Below, one piece after another: positions 1-11,272 of a DNA stretch of 64,000 nucleotides (position 1 is the first letter of the stretch; the number at the start of each line of letters is the position of its first letter). The translations under genes and the position numbers were made by a program. The notes under the pieces are model-generated. The model ran no database searches. It had not been told where the DNA came from and saw only the letters and a list, made by a program, of their open reading frames with translations. Origin of the DNA: Diphasiastrum complanatum (Eukaryota; Streptophyta; Lycopodiopsida; Lycopodiales; Lycopodiaceae); the NCBI GenBank assembly GCA_029204225.1, contig CM055114.1, positions 15,934,064-15,998,063 on the forward strand. Reading direction: 5' to 3'.

Positions 1-444
1 GCAATATCACAATGGTGGTAGGAGTGAGAGCACATTCCAGCAAGCATCTAGTAACCATGCTCATCATCCCATAAGTAGTTGGCCACATCTACCACTATCC
101 AATCAGTCCCTGCCAATTCCAAGCCAAGGTTTTAGGCCTCACCAAGATGCTAATCATGATACGTGATGGGGCCCTCATTGCTTATGGGATTGACTCCGTG
201 GTCACGTATAACTAACTATGGTTTGTTAAGGGCATGACACATTGGTTAGCTAGAATGAGCATATTCCTCATTTGGACTAAGGCCATTGTCATCCACTCCT
301 GTAGGATCCATAATCATGGTACATGTTAAAAAGGTTGCGCCTAGCCGCACTGTCATTGTAGTTTAAATATAAGTTGTTTTCAAAGAGTCTCACTCACTAA
401 GCAAATGCTTTGAAGATTAGGATAAGGTGTGCCCAGACCCTCAC

Positions 445-503
<59 letters not shown>

Positions 504-880
504 GAGTCGTGTCACTCACCCTCCCTCCACTAGTTGTAGATCATGAACACCTTAAAGGTACGCATCATGGTTTTCCTGATTGTGCTTGGAATGGCGGTCG
601 TCCAAGGAGCTGTACCCATCGGGCAAGACACAGCTTATGAAGGGAGACTGCTGCATTCTATTGGATCATGTTTGTGTTTATTTCACTAATCTCTCTTTTC
701 AGAAGCTATTCTAAACAATATTGGATGATCTTTCATTTTTTATGAGAGTCTGACTGTTGATTTGCTCATTGATTATTCTCTTTGTTTGCCAGTCAGACTT
801 GCCGGGTAGCGGTCTGAAATGCAATTTAGATCAACACGAGCACGTTTTCAGGTTGTGGGGTCCACTTCCTAGTCATTAAG
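1..880. other. No gene seen; anonymous AT-rich sequence
   Basis: I see no conserved coding sequence on either strand. The only distinct structure is the CT microsatellite at 449-500. The reading frame that runs through it is low complexity (Leu-Ser repeats) and is not a gene. Confidence 0.6.
449..500. repeat. (CT)n microsatellite
   Basis: About 26 uninterrupted CT dinucleotides. Long pure dinucleotide tracts like this are usually length-polymorphic. Confidence 0.97.
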
Positions 881-1037
881 ATAACTCAGTGGCTGAAGAT
901 TTGTGTAGCTTCATGTGTGTCTACCGGTTGAAGATTTGTGTAGCTTCATGTGTGTCCATTTTAAGACGTCTCTCTCCTTATGTAAAGGGCTATTGTCCAC
1001 CCATCATTCAAGCAATACATTTGTGTGTTTAGTTACT

Positions 1038-1077
<40 letters not shown>

Positions 1078-1132
1078 CTCCTCTCTCCTCTCTCTCTCTC
1101 ACTCTCTCCTCTCTCTATATATATATATATAT
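1038..1132. repeat. Compound (CT)n-(TA)n microsatellite
   Basis: A CT-rich tract (about 1038-1116) is followed by (TA)n to 1132. The equivalent tract in the duplicate (21277-21341) has a shorter CT part and a longer TA part, so the two copies have changed length independently. Confidence 0.95.
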
Positions 1133-2032
1133 GCCTTCTGTGATCTGCAACACCTCATACAAGTCAAGCTGATTTATCTTGCTATGCTATTTATTACCAG
1201 TTCTTGACCATTTTAGTTAGAAAGATGATAGAGTACTTGATACATCAAAGATTACACATTCAACAATCTCATTATGAGAACGCAGATAAGCATCCCTTTT
1301 CTAGTTCAAGATGATGTTTTCACATGTGCATGAAATAAAAAAAATAGAGAATTTCCAACTCTTTCTGTTTTTTAACAAGATTCGCCGCTTGCGGAACACC
1401 CTTGAACATTTGTCCCAAGAGTAATCTCCATGACATATCCATGTGAATGCCTTTTCTTACAGTCGACTAGATCATATGGGACGGCATACGATAACATTTC
1501 CTGCATCGTGCAAAAAGTTGATTTATAGAACCATAGCTCATCAGTCCTTCATCAAACCGCTACCATATGGTTAAACCTGAGTTCTTTGAACGCCTAGAAA
1601 TGTGGCAATCCAGTATCAGGGTTTACCATAAAACGGACCTTGCCAGAAACACGATGTTAGATTGAGCAGGATGGCTGCTGATCTTGTTAAACATGCAGCC
1701 CAATCAAAGTAACACTTCACTGCTGCACGAATGAACACGGGTACTGAAACCATTGCTCTCAAATTAGACCAAGTAAAAGCAAAAGTCAGCAATGCTCTCC
1801 TGTGATCTCCCATTTCCCATCTAGACACAAAGTCAAATATAATTTAAAGACTTGCAAAGGGTGATATCAGCCAAGGATGTAAAACCTAGAGCCTTTGCAA
1901 GTGGATATTCACGTCTTAGTAAACCGAAATCAATCTCATAGAAATAAATCAGGTGCGAATTAAAGCAAACACCATTGAAATTGTTGCATAGACGGCCATG
2001 GTAATGGCAACAAGGAAACGCAAATAAATAGG

Positions 2033-2033
2033 G

Positions 2034-2066
<33 letters not shown>

Positions 2067-2071
2067 GGAGG

Positions 2072-2104
<33 letters not shown>
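2033..2104. repeat. Compound (GT)n-(GA)n microsatellite
   Basis: GT repeats run into GA repeats. The duplicate carries the matching tract at 22269-22342. Confidence 0.95.
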
Positions 2105-2106
<2 letters not shown>

Positions 2107-3289
2107 CAACTCCAAATAAGTTGTACCTACATTCTCAGATGTTTATTTGAGGTAGCATCTTACCACTCAAAAGAAGGGTAGAGGCCAAGCATGTGAGAGA
2201 TAGTCCTTTATCTAATATGCCATATCCTGCTCCTAGAGTAATGATTCACGGCAAGGCACGCGGTAGTCTCCTTGTCTTTTCCCTATGTAGCTGCAAAATG
2301 GACTTGGTATAAAAACAAGAAACCTGAGTGTAAATTTATAATATTTCAATATTTCAAAGCATGTATAAGATATTTGAACTCCAAGTATACTAAAATAGAT
2401 AGAAATTCATTTTATATGTTGCAATTTTGAATTCAGTGAATTGCGCCTCAGTGCACCATCTTGCTACGAGAGAAACTGAGTGTTCGAGAAAGCCGACATA
2501 GTCCAAGAATGGAACCGGCATCTTTTCTTAAAAAACTGGCATGGAAAAAATTGTATAGGGGAAAATCGGCAAGTAAGAGCTTGTCACTCAATACAGGCCG
2601 GAGAACTCTTTCACATATCCAATAGTATTAACTAAACAATTATTATTGGTTTTACTTTTTTAGATATAGCCTATAAGTTGTTAGGACCCTAATACTTCTA
2701 AAATATTAAATAGCTAAGATGTAATATTTTTTGACATTGAATTATTGACTTGAAAGGTAAAGGTATAATCCAAGAAGGATCACAACTTAGTCATGTTGTC
2801 AACACACTAGAATTTTGAATTCCAGATGTGAATACTTCAAGAAATGAACAACTTATACTCAGTGACTCAAGTAAAATTGTTGCTACTCAATAGCAACAAT
2901 ATCAAGATCATGATATATAGCTTTTGTCTCTCTTGAATATCCATAAGAATTTGAAACACCCTGTCAAATACATTGATGAATCTACTTGTTATCTATTGGC
3001 AATAATCGATAATTGTCGATGAAACACTCACACAACCTAACTCGGATATCTAGGGAGAAGCAATGGATATAGAATATAATTCTGTGACAAAAAAACAAGA
3101 CCTGGCCCGATTGTCGAATTGCCTATAGAAAGAAATGTAGATGATTCCAAATCAAGTATAAAATGGATGGAGGCATAGATCAAAGGAAAGCTTAACTAGT
3201 GGCCAGAGGATTTTGTTAGACCTGTAATATTTATTACTTTGAAACTTTTTGTCCTAAGCATTATTCGATTTGATTGTTACTATCTTATG

Positions 3290-3845
3290 TTGTTGTAGTA
3301 AATCTTGAAGTACACCAGTTTGATGTACAAACAACATATCTTAATGGAGTTATTAGAAGAATATCTTTACCTGATGTAGCCAGAAGGTTATGTAATTAAT
3401 TGCAAAGAAGTATCATGTATGCAAATTCCAAAAAGCACTTGATGGCTTAAAGCAATCTAACTCACATGATTTCAAAGATTAAATTCTTTTCTCATTTGAC
3501 ATAGATTTGAACCAAGCTCTATAGATTCAAATGTTTACATCAAAGCCATGTGAAAATCTTTTATAATCATTGCTTTGTATGTTGACAACACCTACCAATA
3601 ATGTCTGTCTTATCAAAGATATTAAGAAGATGGTGTTTTTAGAATTTGACATGACAAACCTAGGTGAAGCTCATTATTGTCTCAAAATCCAAATGATCAT
3701 GGAGACAAATTGTAAGAATCACCAAGTGAAGATGAGACTAGATCCTGTTACATGCAATCAAAAGGACACATGTGGATCAAAACCACCCAACCAACAGAAA
3801 ATGGCTAGTCAATACCCTACCCACTTCACCCCCATGCCATGGTGA
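3290..3845 (+). pseudogene. Decayed Copia reverse transcriptase fragment (copy 1)
   Basis: Broken frames here resemble the Copia RT palm and thumb: 'HQFDVQTTYLNGVI' (Copia usual form H/QxDVKTAFLNG) near 3315, 'LYVDN' in place of the YVDD catalytic box near 3572, and 'LEFDMTNLGEAHYCLKIQ' near 3640, equivalent to the EFDMKDLGE-HYFLGI segment after YVDD. Stops and frameshifts separate the pieces and no gag, integrase or LTR partner is attached. The same remnant lies at 28590-29145 in the duplicate, so it decayed largely before the duplication. Confidence 0.75.
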
Positions 3846-4215
3846 ATGAATGCAAGAGAGGAGGGGATCCTGGCTTCATAGATCAGAAAATCCAATAGGG
3901 AGATGGGCGAGTTTCCATAATATATATTCTCTCCCATGAGGAGAGAATATTCCACTTAGGATCCCCATGCAACCTAAATAAGCTATTGACGTCCTATTCT
4001 TGCATTATAGCAATCAAACACCATGCAAGTGCTCTTATGTCCAATTATAGGTCTGGGCCCTCATAAGATTATTAATTACATTACTGGACAAGCCTGAAAG
4101 TAATAACCTTTTACACCGGAGTAGCTGGCTATCCTTGTAGAGAATTATTCCAAGTCCCACATGTTGGACATGGACGTAACATTCTTCCCCCCTTAATCAA
4201 GTTCTGTCCTCAGGT

Positions 4216-4370
4216 GTGCATATGGATGCATCAAAGTATGCAGTTGGAGCTGTCTTAACCCAGCCAAGAGAACACAAAAAGGATTTTCCAATCCGATTTG
4301 CAAGCCATCAGCTCAGTGATTCAAAGGTAAATTACTCGACAACGAAGCAGGAGGCACTGGCCATGATTTA
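4216..4370 (+). pseudogene. Ty3/Gypsy RNase H fragment, truncated at duplication edge
   Basis: The frame reads 'MDASKYAVGAVLTQ' with first catalytic Asp, then 'TTKQEALAMIY', the typical start of a Gypsy RNase H domain. It stops abruptly at 4370, exactly where similarity to the second duplicate ends; the second copy continues through the rest of RNase H into integrase (29516-30441). Confidence 0.85.
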
Positions 4371-4386
4371 CCCTAGACCCTAAACC
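4371..4386. repeat. Two telomere-like heptamers at a duplication breakpoint
   Basis: CCCTAGA-CCCTAAA-CC: one exact and one single-mismatch copy of the plant telomere heptamer (CCCTAAA), lying exactly at the right edge of duplication copy 1. Short interstitial telomere motifs can be left by break repair; two units could also be chance. Confidence 0.4.
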
Positions 4387-4737
4387 TTTCGACACGCCCA
4401 TCAATGGTATCCAGTTACACAAGTATTGGCCACCTTAGTGAAACAGATCAAGGATGGTGATGGTATGTCACAAAAGGTTCATCTGCAAAGCCATCATAGC
4501 CCGATCTTGGAGAAATCAAGTCAGATCCATCAAAATTCGGCAAGATCAGAGGAGACCCAACAACAACCAACAAGCTCCAAGTAGGATCCAGATCTAGATA
4601 GGATCATCAAGGAAGCAAAAGATCACTAAAACTGATGAATCAGCTACCAATATTCTATCAAAACTTCTAGACAACTACCTATAGTCAAATCCAAGCTGGA
4701 TGCAATGGAACGCCAATTTATAGAAGTTAAGGATTAA
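4387..4737. other. Unassigned, probably retroelement-derived
   Basis: No recognisable domain. It lies between a truncated Gypsy RNase H and the dispersed repeat at 4738, and has short frames rich in Gln and Ser without known motifs. Confidence 0.4.
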
Positions 4738-5761
4738 AGAATCTCGAGATCTCGTCAAAAAACATTCAAAAAAAAGCACTTTTTTCATGATTTTTGGAGA
4801 TCTCCTCGGAGTTAACTCTTGAAACTTTGACAGCCACCACCAGATCTGACTCAAATGCATGTATGAAAATATCTGTGAGAGTTCTGATGAAAAAATCTTT
4901 AAATTTGAGTGTTTGCAAGAGTTCAAAAGGGCAAAATCTTCAGAACCTTCGTTGAGCATCAAGATCAGCAAACCAACCTTTGCAAGGGGCATAAATAAAA
5001 TCAGAGTAGTGAAATTAGCCTGTCTATAGGGTCTAACCTTGAAAATACAACATCTAGAGCAAGTTGTGTGAGAGATCACCTGCTGCGACCATTGAACCCT
5101 CACAGAACCTTTGCAGAAGCAGTCAAATTGCCTTCTAAACCTTCATAGACTTCTCTGAAGTCTTAGAATATTTTGAAGAAGGTCCTTGCAAAAATTTGGT
5201 TGGAACTGAGCTGGGAAAAGTGCATTTCACCTAATACTCACTCTAATTTCTACTATATAAGAGCGTGATCTGAGTCATTTGTCACTTTACCTAGCGAAGC
5301 TCTACCAAAATTTCAAGCAAAATTTCCAAGTTCTCCATTCGCTACCAAACTTCCTACCGGCCATCATCTACACTCACTGATCTTAGATCTACGCTCAGAA
5401 ACATAATTGCCACCATTTTCACAAAGCAGAACCATCTTCCAATTTCCATAATTTTCCACTTTTTAAACTTTTTACTGTTTCTATACTTTTTATTTCTTTT
5501 TCCAACTTCTCTCTGTTAACAGACTTAACCTCACACTGCTAATATGGCCTCCTCTTCCTCCTCTGACGATATTGGCACCAAGCAGGTCAGAACCCGCAAA
5601 GTGTCCTCTGCCACCCAGATTTGGCCCCTACCATCTGCTTCCTTGATCCTACCTTGGCTTCAGACTGTTGGCCCTCTTCTTCAAGCAATGGGATTTTTTC
5701 TGGCACTATTGTCCTCTGACATCAACATGGGGCTAGCTCTCCATGCCTATACAACGTGGGA
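4738..5761 (+). repeat. Dispersed LTR/leader-like repeat, copy P1
   Basis: This stretch is closely similar to 37091-37842 (right three quarters) and 42397-42903 (left half). It contains a TATA box in 'TACTATATAAGAGCG' (TATATAA at 5254-5260), as in an LTR U3/R boundary, then about 285 bp of A/C/T-rich leader and an ATG at 5544 opening a gag-like frame. I infer an LTR plus 5' leader of a Gypsy element, because copy P2 directly follows a Gypsy integrase frame. Exact LTR ends are not defined. Confidence 0.65.
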
Positions 5762-5777
5762 TGGATATAGTCAGTGA
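5544..5777 (+). pseudogene. N-terminal fragment of a gag-like ORF
   Basis: The ATG at 5544 begins 'MASSSSSDD' and a conserved segment 'LPSASLILPWLQT'. The same frame occurs at 37622 on, where the ATG has become ATA and the ORF can be followed, with stops, for ~3 kb. Here the frame is cut at 5761 by a junction to an integrase fragment. I do not recognise the domain; gag is inferred only from its place after an LTR-like leader. Confidence 0.5.
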
Positions 5778-5818
5778 TCGTGGAAGTCATTTCGTCAATG
5801 AGACCATTAAGGTCCTAC
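5762..5818 (+). pseudogene. Short Gypsy integrase core fragment
   Basis: 'DIVSDRGSHFVNETIKVL' is readable and nearly identical to the segment at 36797-36852. It contains the second catalytic Asp region (SDRG) of a Gypsy integrase. It lies after the gag-like start, whereas the corresponding integrase at 36.8 kb lies before the P repeat, so one of the two loci is rearranged. Confidence 0.75.
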
Positions 5819-6104
5819 GACTTACATAGAATATTTGACACAAAGAAAGCATGGTTGTCATACAAGCCTAATAGCATCGCTCTCTTCATGGTTGTCTTAG
5901 ACACCTACACAGATATTTTTCTAGTCGAAAGAATGATCTAAATAATAGTCTAAATCTTGCAGTTTGTATCGATCTTGTTGAGACTTTTTTAAAAGATAGA
6001 ATTTAAAATGAGGCGCGGGGGAAGTGGAAAGCTTGAGCGTCAGGTCTGCCATTTGGCCTTGATATAAGCGTTGCAAATTTTAATGTGTTTTTCAGATATA
6101 TATA

Positions 6105-6183
6105 TGGAGGGTTATAGGGAAGTTTATATGAAGGGTTATAGGGAGGGTTATGAGAAGGGTTATATAAAGGGTTATAGAGAGGG
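6105..6183. repeat. GGGTTAT-type degenerate minisatellite
   Basis: About seven imperfect units built on 'GGGTTATA(G)GGA'. The minus-strand frame through it is a Tyr-Asn-Pro repeat, which I attribute to the DNA repeat, not to a protein. Confidence 0.85.
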
Positions 6184-6510
6184 TCAGCTAGGCCAAGAGA
6201 GAATACTCTACTCACCGAGGGTATAAATCATGATATGTTACAGAATGTAAATGGATATCGCTTTTGAAATTTGCTGTTTATCAACACATTGAATTCCATT
6301 TTATATCAACAATAGTTGCCATATAGATTTGATGTATCACAAAAATATCATGACCACAATTTGTGTTTTCGCATGCATTGACTTCTTGCTTGATGTAAAC
6401 TAATCAAATAATAAATTGTAATTGCATATGTGAGCAATCTGATTAATATTATAATAAGTGGAAATACATCGTATTGTCTCACTTATTCATTTGGTGGTTT
6501 CCCGTTATCA

Positions 6511-6544
6511 TTTGTCGCATCATCATGAATCATCATGCGACAAA
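6511..6544. repeat. 10-bp perfect inverted repeat
   Basis: TTTGTCGCAT (6511-6520) and its complement ATGCGACAAA (6535-6544) around a 14-nt spacer of CATCAT repeats. Function unknown; it may be the tip of a small hairpin. Confidence 0.8.
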
Positions 6545-8519
6545 TTTCGTGACATGCTTATAGAGAAATGCAGTAAATTGTAGTAAAATAAGTGTCGTTC
6601 CCCATGAAGAGAGCACAAAGTAGGGATATTCTGTCATTATTGGAGGAATTTAGGATTTAGCAGTGAAGTATAGTGTAATGGAAGAATAATCTGGTTGTCG
6701 GAGGACATTTATGAATGGCAGCCAGTACCACCGTAGGTTTTGTACAAAGTAATTGAAACATCATATAACAGATTCAGAGTGTTCAACCATGAAGTCCAAT
6801 TTTTGAAGAATAGTATCTTGGAGAAACTAACCAACAACTCAGTATTAAAATCACAAACAGGGCCGAGAACAAGATCTGTGCACTATAAACCAGGTTTCAA
6901 CTTAGACAATACATCGTATTTCACAAGGCCAAATGATTGCTCTGACAATACTTACAATGAACTATCTTGTCCCTCAACAGCCAAGATAAACTTGCTACTC
7001 TAGAGTTCTGTAAACGGAATCCTGATCCACTGTATAGTTCAATTAATACTGGTTAAAACTAGTTACAAATCTACAGAGTGTAGCATCCATTATTCAACAG
7101 AATCACAATGACATTCACAGGATCATTCAAGATAGAAATAAAGCATGGATGTTGTGATTCATTCACATAAAGAAATCAGATTTACAAAGCCTGTCACACT
7201 CTGCTTCTAACTCTTTGAAGAACAGTTTGGAAAACATAAACTCAATAGGCTGGCGATCTACTGCTTTAGTTCAAGCCTGCCACAAAGAAAATGATTCTTC
7301 TGTGCTTTTGCTATAGAGAAATGGGATTACAAAGGAATACACAGTGTGTTTGAACTCATAGACTCCATTTCCTATACATGTGATGAATGAATGTTGAGAC
7401 AAGTTTGTGCTCCATAAAGCCAGGAAAAACTCGTATAGAGCGAAAGAGGGCACAATAACTGCTACATAGAACGAGCCAATACGCATTTGACATGTGGAAG
7501 AGGGCGCTCAATAGCCAATAGCATGTTGCCAACAGAGATCCGACAGTTGGAATGCAGATTCGCTGCCTTGTAGAAGGAAAAACAATCGTATGAAGGATGA
7601 CTGAGGTTGCTGGCCTGCAAAGGAAGAAACTCTGATGTGCTGGCTGCTAGAAACCGCCCACTGGCTGTCGCTAGAGGTAAAAGACATAAGAAATGCCTTG
7701 TAAACACTGGTGTGTTGAAGAAACGCCTGCTAACTGTTTGTAAGCCATCTGAAAACTAACTTTAGATTGCGTTGGAGGCTGCCGCAGATCGTTGGAAACT
7801 TGTCTGAATCAGCCCTAGATTTTGCCCTATCTATCTCAGAAGTATGTGTTGGAGGGCCAGAAAAATACTCGCTGGCCATGGCTGAAACATTCACAACTGT
7901 CCCGGCCTGGCCTCCTTCCGATCAGAGAGAAAATGAGAGCCTTATGACTTTGTTTTTGCCTTCGAAGAGAGATTATTGTCTTGATTTGATAAAGGAGAAC
8001 CTTTGATATAATGGTAATGGCTATAAGACCAAGCATTTTGCATTGGTAAAGTGCTTGAGGAACCAAATGCTAGGCCTTGATTTAGATGTGGCTTTAACAA
8101 AGAAATGCAATCTTAAATGATAATACAGTAATGTATTCTTATAGATGCCTTAGACACTATAAGTGCTTTGTAGAAACCCAATTAGTGCCCATTACTTACT
8201 ATCTTTGATGAGTACGACTGCAGGCTTTTGAGAACAATACCATAGAATTAAGTTTCATGAGAAAGCCTTTAAAAATATACATAGAAAATGAGAAAACCAT
8301 GCCATCACAACAAATCCACCACACCAAACGAGTCTACCTCTAATTCTATCCAAATATCTCCTATAACTTCTTTATAAATAAGTTGATCTTCAAGAGCTAA
8401 TGGCGATGGTGACAATGAAGGAGATCAAAAAACTGTATCGTGTGTCATTGATCCATTTGATGATGATCCATCACGCTCAATCCCATCATTAGCTTGTGCA
8501 TCTTGCACATGATCCTATG

Positions 8520-9039
8520 AAAATGTGTCATCGAGTTCATCACGATCTTGTTTAGGTGCATTAATTGGCAGTGCGATGTCCTCCACGACATCTCTATCTT
8601 CAAATATTCATTTACTTTGAGGAGCGACTTGAATCACGTACCACCGTCTAGGATCTGAATGGTCTGGGTGAAAGACCACCTATAATTGATCGATGTTTCC
8701 ATAAACATTGTCTCGTAATTAGTATCTATAGCAATGTTACAATTGCTACACAATATACATTTTCTTTAGTATACTGAAAATCAATTGACTGACAACAAAA
8801 GAGCATTGACATCTTGACATAAAATAAAGGTACCCGCTCACATTGTTGAGAAAAACAAATGTTTTGCTTTGCTCCATCCAAAGCTTGGCGGAGTCAATGG
8901 CAAAATAACCACTCTCATCTTTCCTGACAGTTGCATTGGGACCATTCCAAATAACTTTGGACCATTTGACATCAAATATGAAAAATTTGAATAGCCTAAA
9001 TCCAACTTTGAGGATGCCATTGATTGTCTCATAATAATC
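8520..9039 (-). pseudogene. CACTA (En/Spm) transposase C-terminal fragment, DUF4216-like
   Basis: On the minus strand from 9039 a frame reads 'DYYETINGILKVGF', 'FKFFIFDVKW' and 'DESGYFAID', matching the DUF4216 pattern of plant En/Spm transposases (YYG-I..I.EL.Y, FKC.W, GF..V). An intron-like gap with a GTGAGC donor (after 8842) and a TATAG acceptor (before 8679) precedes a second exon reading 'DHSDPRRWYVIQV', equivalent to the DP..RW.VV ending of that domain. A TGA follows after 'APQSK'. The transposase core (TNP2) and element ends are not visible. Family assignment rests on memory of the domain pattern. Confidence 0.55.
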
Positions 9040-9168
9040 AAGTTGAGAAGAGAGTAATTGGTGTCAGTCGTCCTTGCTCTCATTACTTGAACGATTTGTT
9101 TAAGACTGAGCATAAGAAATCTAACACTCCCCCTTAATGTGGATTCTGAAAAACTTTGAACTTCAGTT

Positions 9169-10480
9169 TTAACATATCGTTAAATATGAGATGATACTCT
9201 TTTTGATTATGAAGGGATTCGATACAGACTGAAAATAAAAATTTTTGTCTATTGAGTTTGGAATAAAACCATTCTCGCTACAAGATTCATTGGTCTTCTC
9301 TTGACGAACATCAGGTGTTGACATTGCCTCTGAAACAACGTTTGATTCCTGCACAAAGTAGCAGGCCGGATCATCCATAAACTGGGATGGATGTTGTCTT
9401 GATTGTTTCGATCTTTTGGGTTGAACTGCGATCCTCTGATGCGATTCGTTTTTGCTGATGGACTGCCTTGTTGTCGGAGTTAGTGTCATTGTCAGTGTTG
9501 ATCTTATGACCAGTCCTTTGTTCGAAGATGTTGATGTCGATTCTAGGATCTGAATTTGAAATAGCTTTCCCCTTGTGGTCGATAAACTGATCTTCCACAA
9601 AAATGACATTTTTGCTCATGAAGGTCTTTTGAGAGTCCAGATTGAAGAGCTTGTATGTCTGATGGTTTGAGAAATAGTTGATGAAGATCGACTTTTTGAT
9701 GGTGTTGTCCAGTTTCTGACTTAGATCAATAGGGAGCTATGAGTAGGCTATGCATCCAAACACTCGAATATTTGTGAGTGATGGCTTCGATCCTATCCAC
9801 ACCTCATAAGGTGTCTTGCCATTTAGGGCCTCAGAGATGGATTGATTTTGAAGGTAGGTTGCTATGGTAACAACTTTTGCCCAAAATGTTTTTGGAAGAG
9901 AGGCATGGGCTTGCATGCTCTTTGCACTTGCGATGAGTGTCTAATTCTTCCTTTGAGCTATACCATTGGACTAAGGTGAGTAGCTAGCTGAATATTCTTG
10001 TAAATGTATTCGATTGACTTTGCAAAAAGCTTTGAACTCGGTGGAGATAAATTCTCCCCTCCATTTGTGCGTAAGGCCTTGATCTTCCTCTGGGTATGGT
10101 TTTCTACAGACGTCTTGAACTACTTGAGGAACTTGAATGCTTCGAATTTATTCTTCATATAGTAGTAGCAGTCCTTTGAGAGAAGTCATCGATGAAGATT
10201 AGAAAATAGAGAGCTCCCCCTATGGAAGCAGTCTGCATCGGGCCACAAATGTCGCTATGTACAAGGTCAAGCAAGCCCTTTGATGTATGAACTGACCCTA
10301 AAATGAAGGGACTTCTAGCATGCTAGTTGATAATACAGCTTTCGCATGGAGAAGTTGGCTTGTTGACAGAAGGTAGATCTTGTACTAGACTCTGAGCTTA
10401 CATTTGCTTAATATTGTTGAAGTTAAGATGGCCAAGTCTGAAATGCCACAGCATATCAATTGATTCAGAAGTGGTTGTGT
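9169..10480 (-). pseudogene. Copia gag-pre-integrase and integrase fragment, broken
   Basis: Read on the minus strand from 10480: 'LWHFRLGHLNF' and 'CESC' (HHCC zinc-binding domain), 'LVHSDICGPM' (first catalytic Asp), 'GGEFISTEFKAFC', 'SNGIAQRKN' (third catalytic region, Gln where Glu is usual), then 'KTPYEVWIGSKPSL' and 'VRVFGC'-like text, then the linker toward RT. Several stops and frameshifts break it. RT and RNase H should follow below 9169 but are absent; CACTA sequence lies there instead. Confidence 0.8.
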
Positions 10481-10490
10481 GAAGTCCACT

Positions 10491-10578
10491 TTTTTGCTAC
10501 CTTCAGTTTAAAGGCACCTTCGGCTTTTTCGTCTTTTTTGCTACCTTTAGTCTAAGGGCACCTTCAGATTTTTCAGGT
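10491..10578. repeat. 44-bp tandem duplication
   Basis: Two imperfect units beginning 'TTTTTGCTAC' at 10491 and 10535, each with 'GGCACCTTC'. It sits at the upstream edge of the Copia integrase remnant. Confidence 0.85.
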
Positions 10579-11272
10579 TTTTCATGTTTTTGCTACATTG
10601 GTAGACCGACGTCCCCAACTTATCATGAATCCTAAAACAACTGGACAAACAAATATCCCAAGGGCACTTACTAACTTTGTACATACACAAAATTGGAGTA
10701 AATGGCAATTAAGGCTTGTAAGACATTTGTCTCTCGACACTTGTAAATATATATACTAGCTGAATCAAGCTATGTAAGGGTTAAGCATCTTCTTTTTCCA
10801 ATCATATTTATTTGTAGCCAATGTTATCACGCTTAGCAAGTTGAAGTTATTACTTCAAGCCATTGTACTCATTGTTGATATTAATCATATTGCAATTTTT
10901 GTCTCACTACTGTATTGTTCATTTGTGCAATTCTGTATGAATAACTTGTCTTGAATATTTCTGCTGCTAATTGTGCATTTCTGTTCCTACATGCCTACGC
11001 TCAAAGCCTCGAGCTTCTGCTGCTGGTCATCCCTATATTTTACGACAATTTAGTCAAATTTGGTCATATTTGTTCATTTGGCAATTGAGGTCAATTTCCA
11101 TATTAGACGTAGAGATTGTCATTTCAAAGTTATTTTAGTTCAAACTCTTTTGAATTACCACAAGTGATGGAAATGGTAGGAGGTCTAGTTTGGTAGATTC
11201 AAATTTGAATGTTGGAGACATTGAATCTAGTCCACATTATTGGTAGGGTTTTTGATATGGAGGGAAACCAAG
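10579..11272. other. No feature seen
   Basis: AT-rich sequence with no coding or repeat signature that I can support. Confidence 0.5.

Larger units (their letters stand above)
881..4370 (+). repeat. Segmental duplication, copy 1
   Basis: This ~3.5 kb block recurs in the same orientation at 21153-29670, where it is interrupted by an LTR element. Both copies start at 'ataactcag' (881 and 21153) and stay alignable to 'ccatgattta' (4361-4370 and 29661-29670), then diverge abruptly. Copy 1 also carries a small local duplication near 891-955 ('gaagatttgtgtagcttcat' twice) that copy 2 lacks. The block holds microsatellites, a decayed Copia RT segment and a Gypsy RNase H segment. Copy 1 keeps the uninterrupted target site (GCAAG at 2251-2255) of the element inserted in copy 2. 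Confidence 0.92.
5819..8519. other. No gene recognised in 2.7 kb
   Basis: Apart from a minisatellite and a small inverted repeat listed separately, I see no conserved coding sequence. Short open frames near 6740-7000 and 7270-8070 lack motifs and several start at non-ATG codons. Confidence 0.55.

Noticed and set aside
410-640. Open frame through the CT microsatellite (also 915-1172 and 1025-1207)
   Set aside because: Leu-Ser repeats from (CT)n; the first starts at TTG; no conserved text outside the repeat.
3570-3845. Independent small gene (91 codons), also at 28870-29145
   Set aside because: It is the RT thumb segment of a dead Copia element; the rest of the frame is non-coding.
6003-6215. 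Tyr-Asn-Pro repeat protein on the minus strand
   Set aside because: Produced entirely by the GGGTTAT minisatellite.
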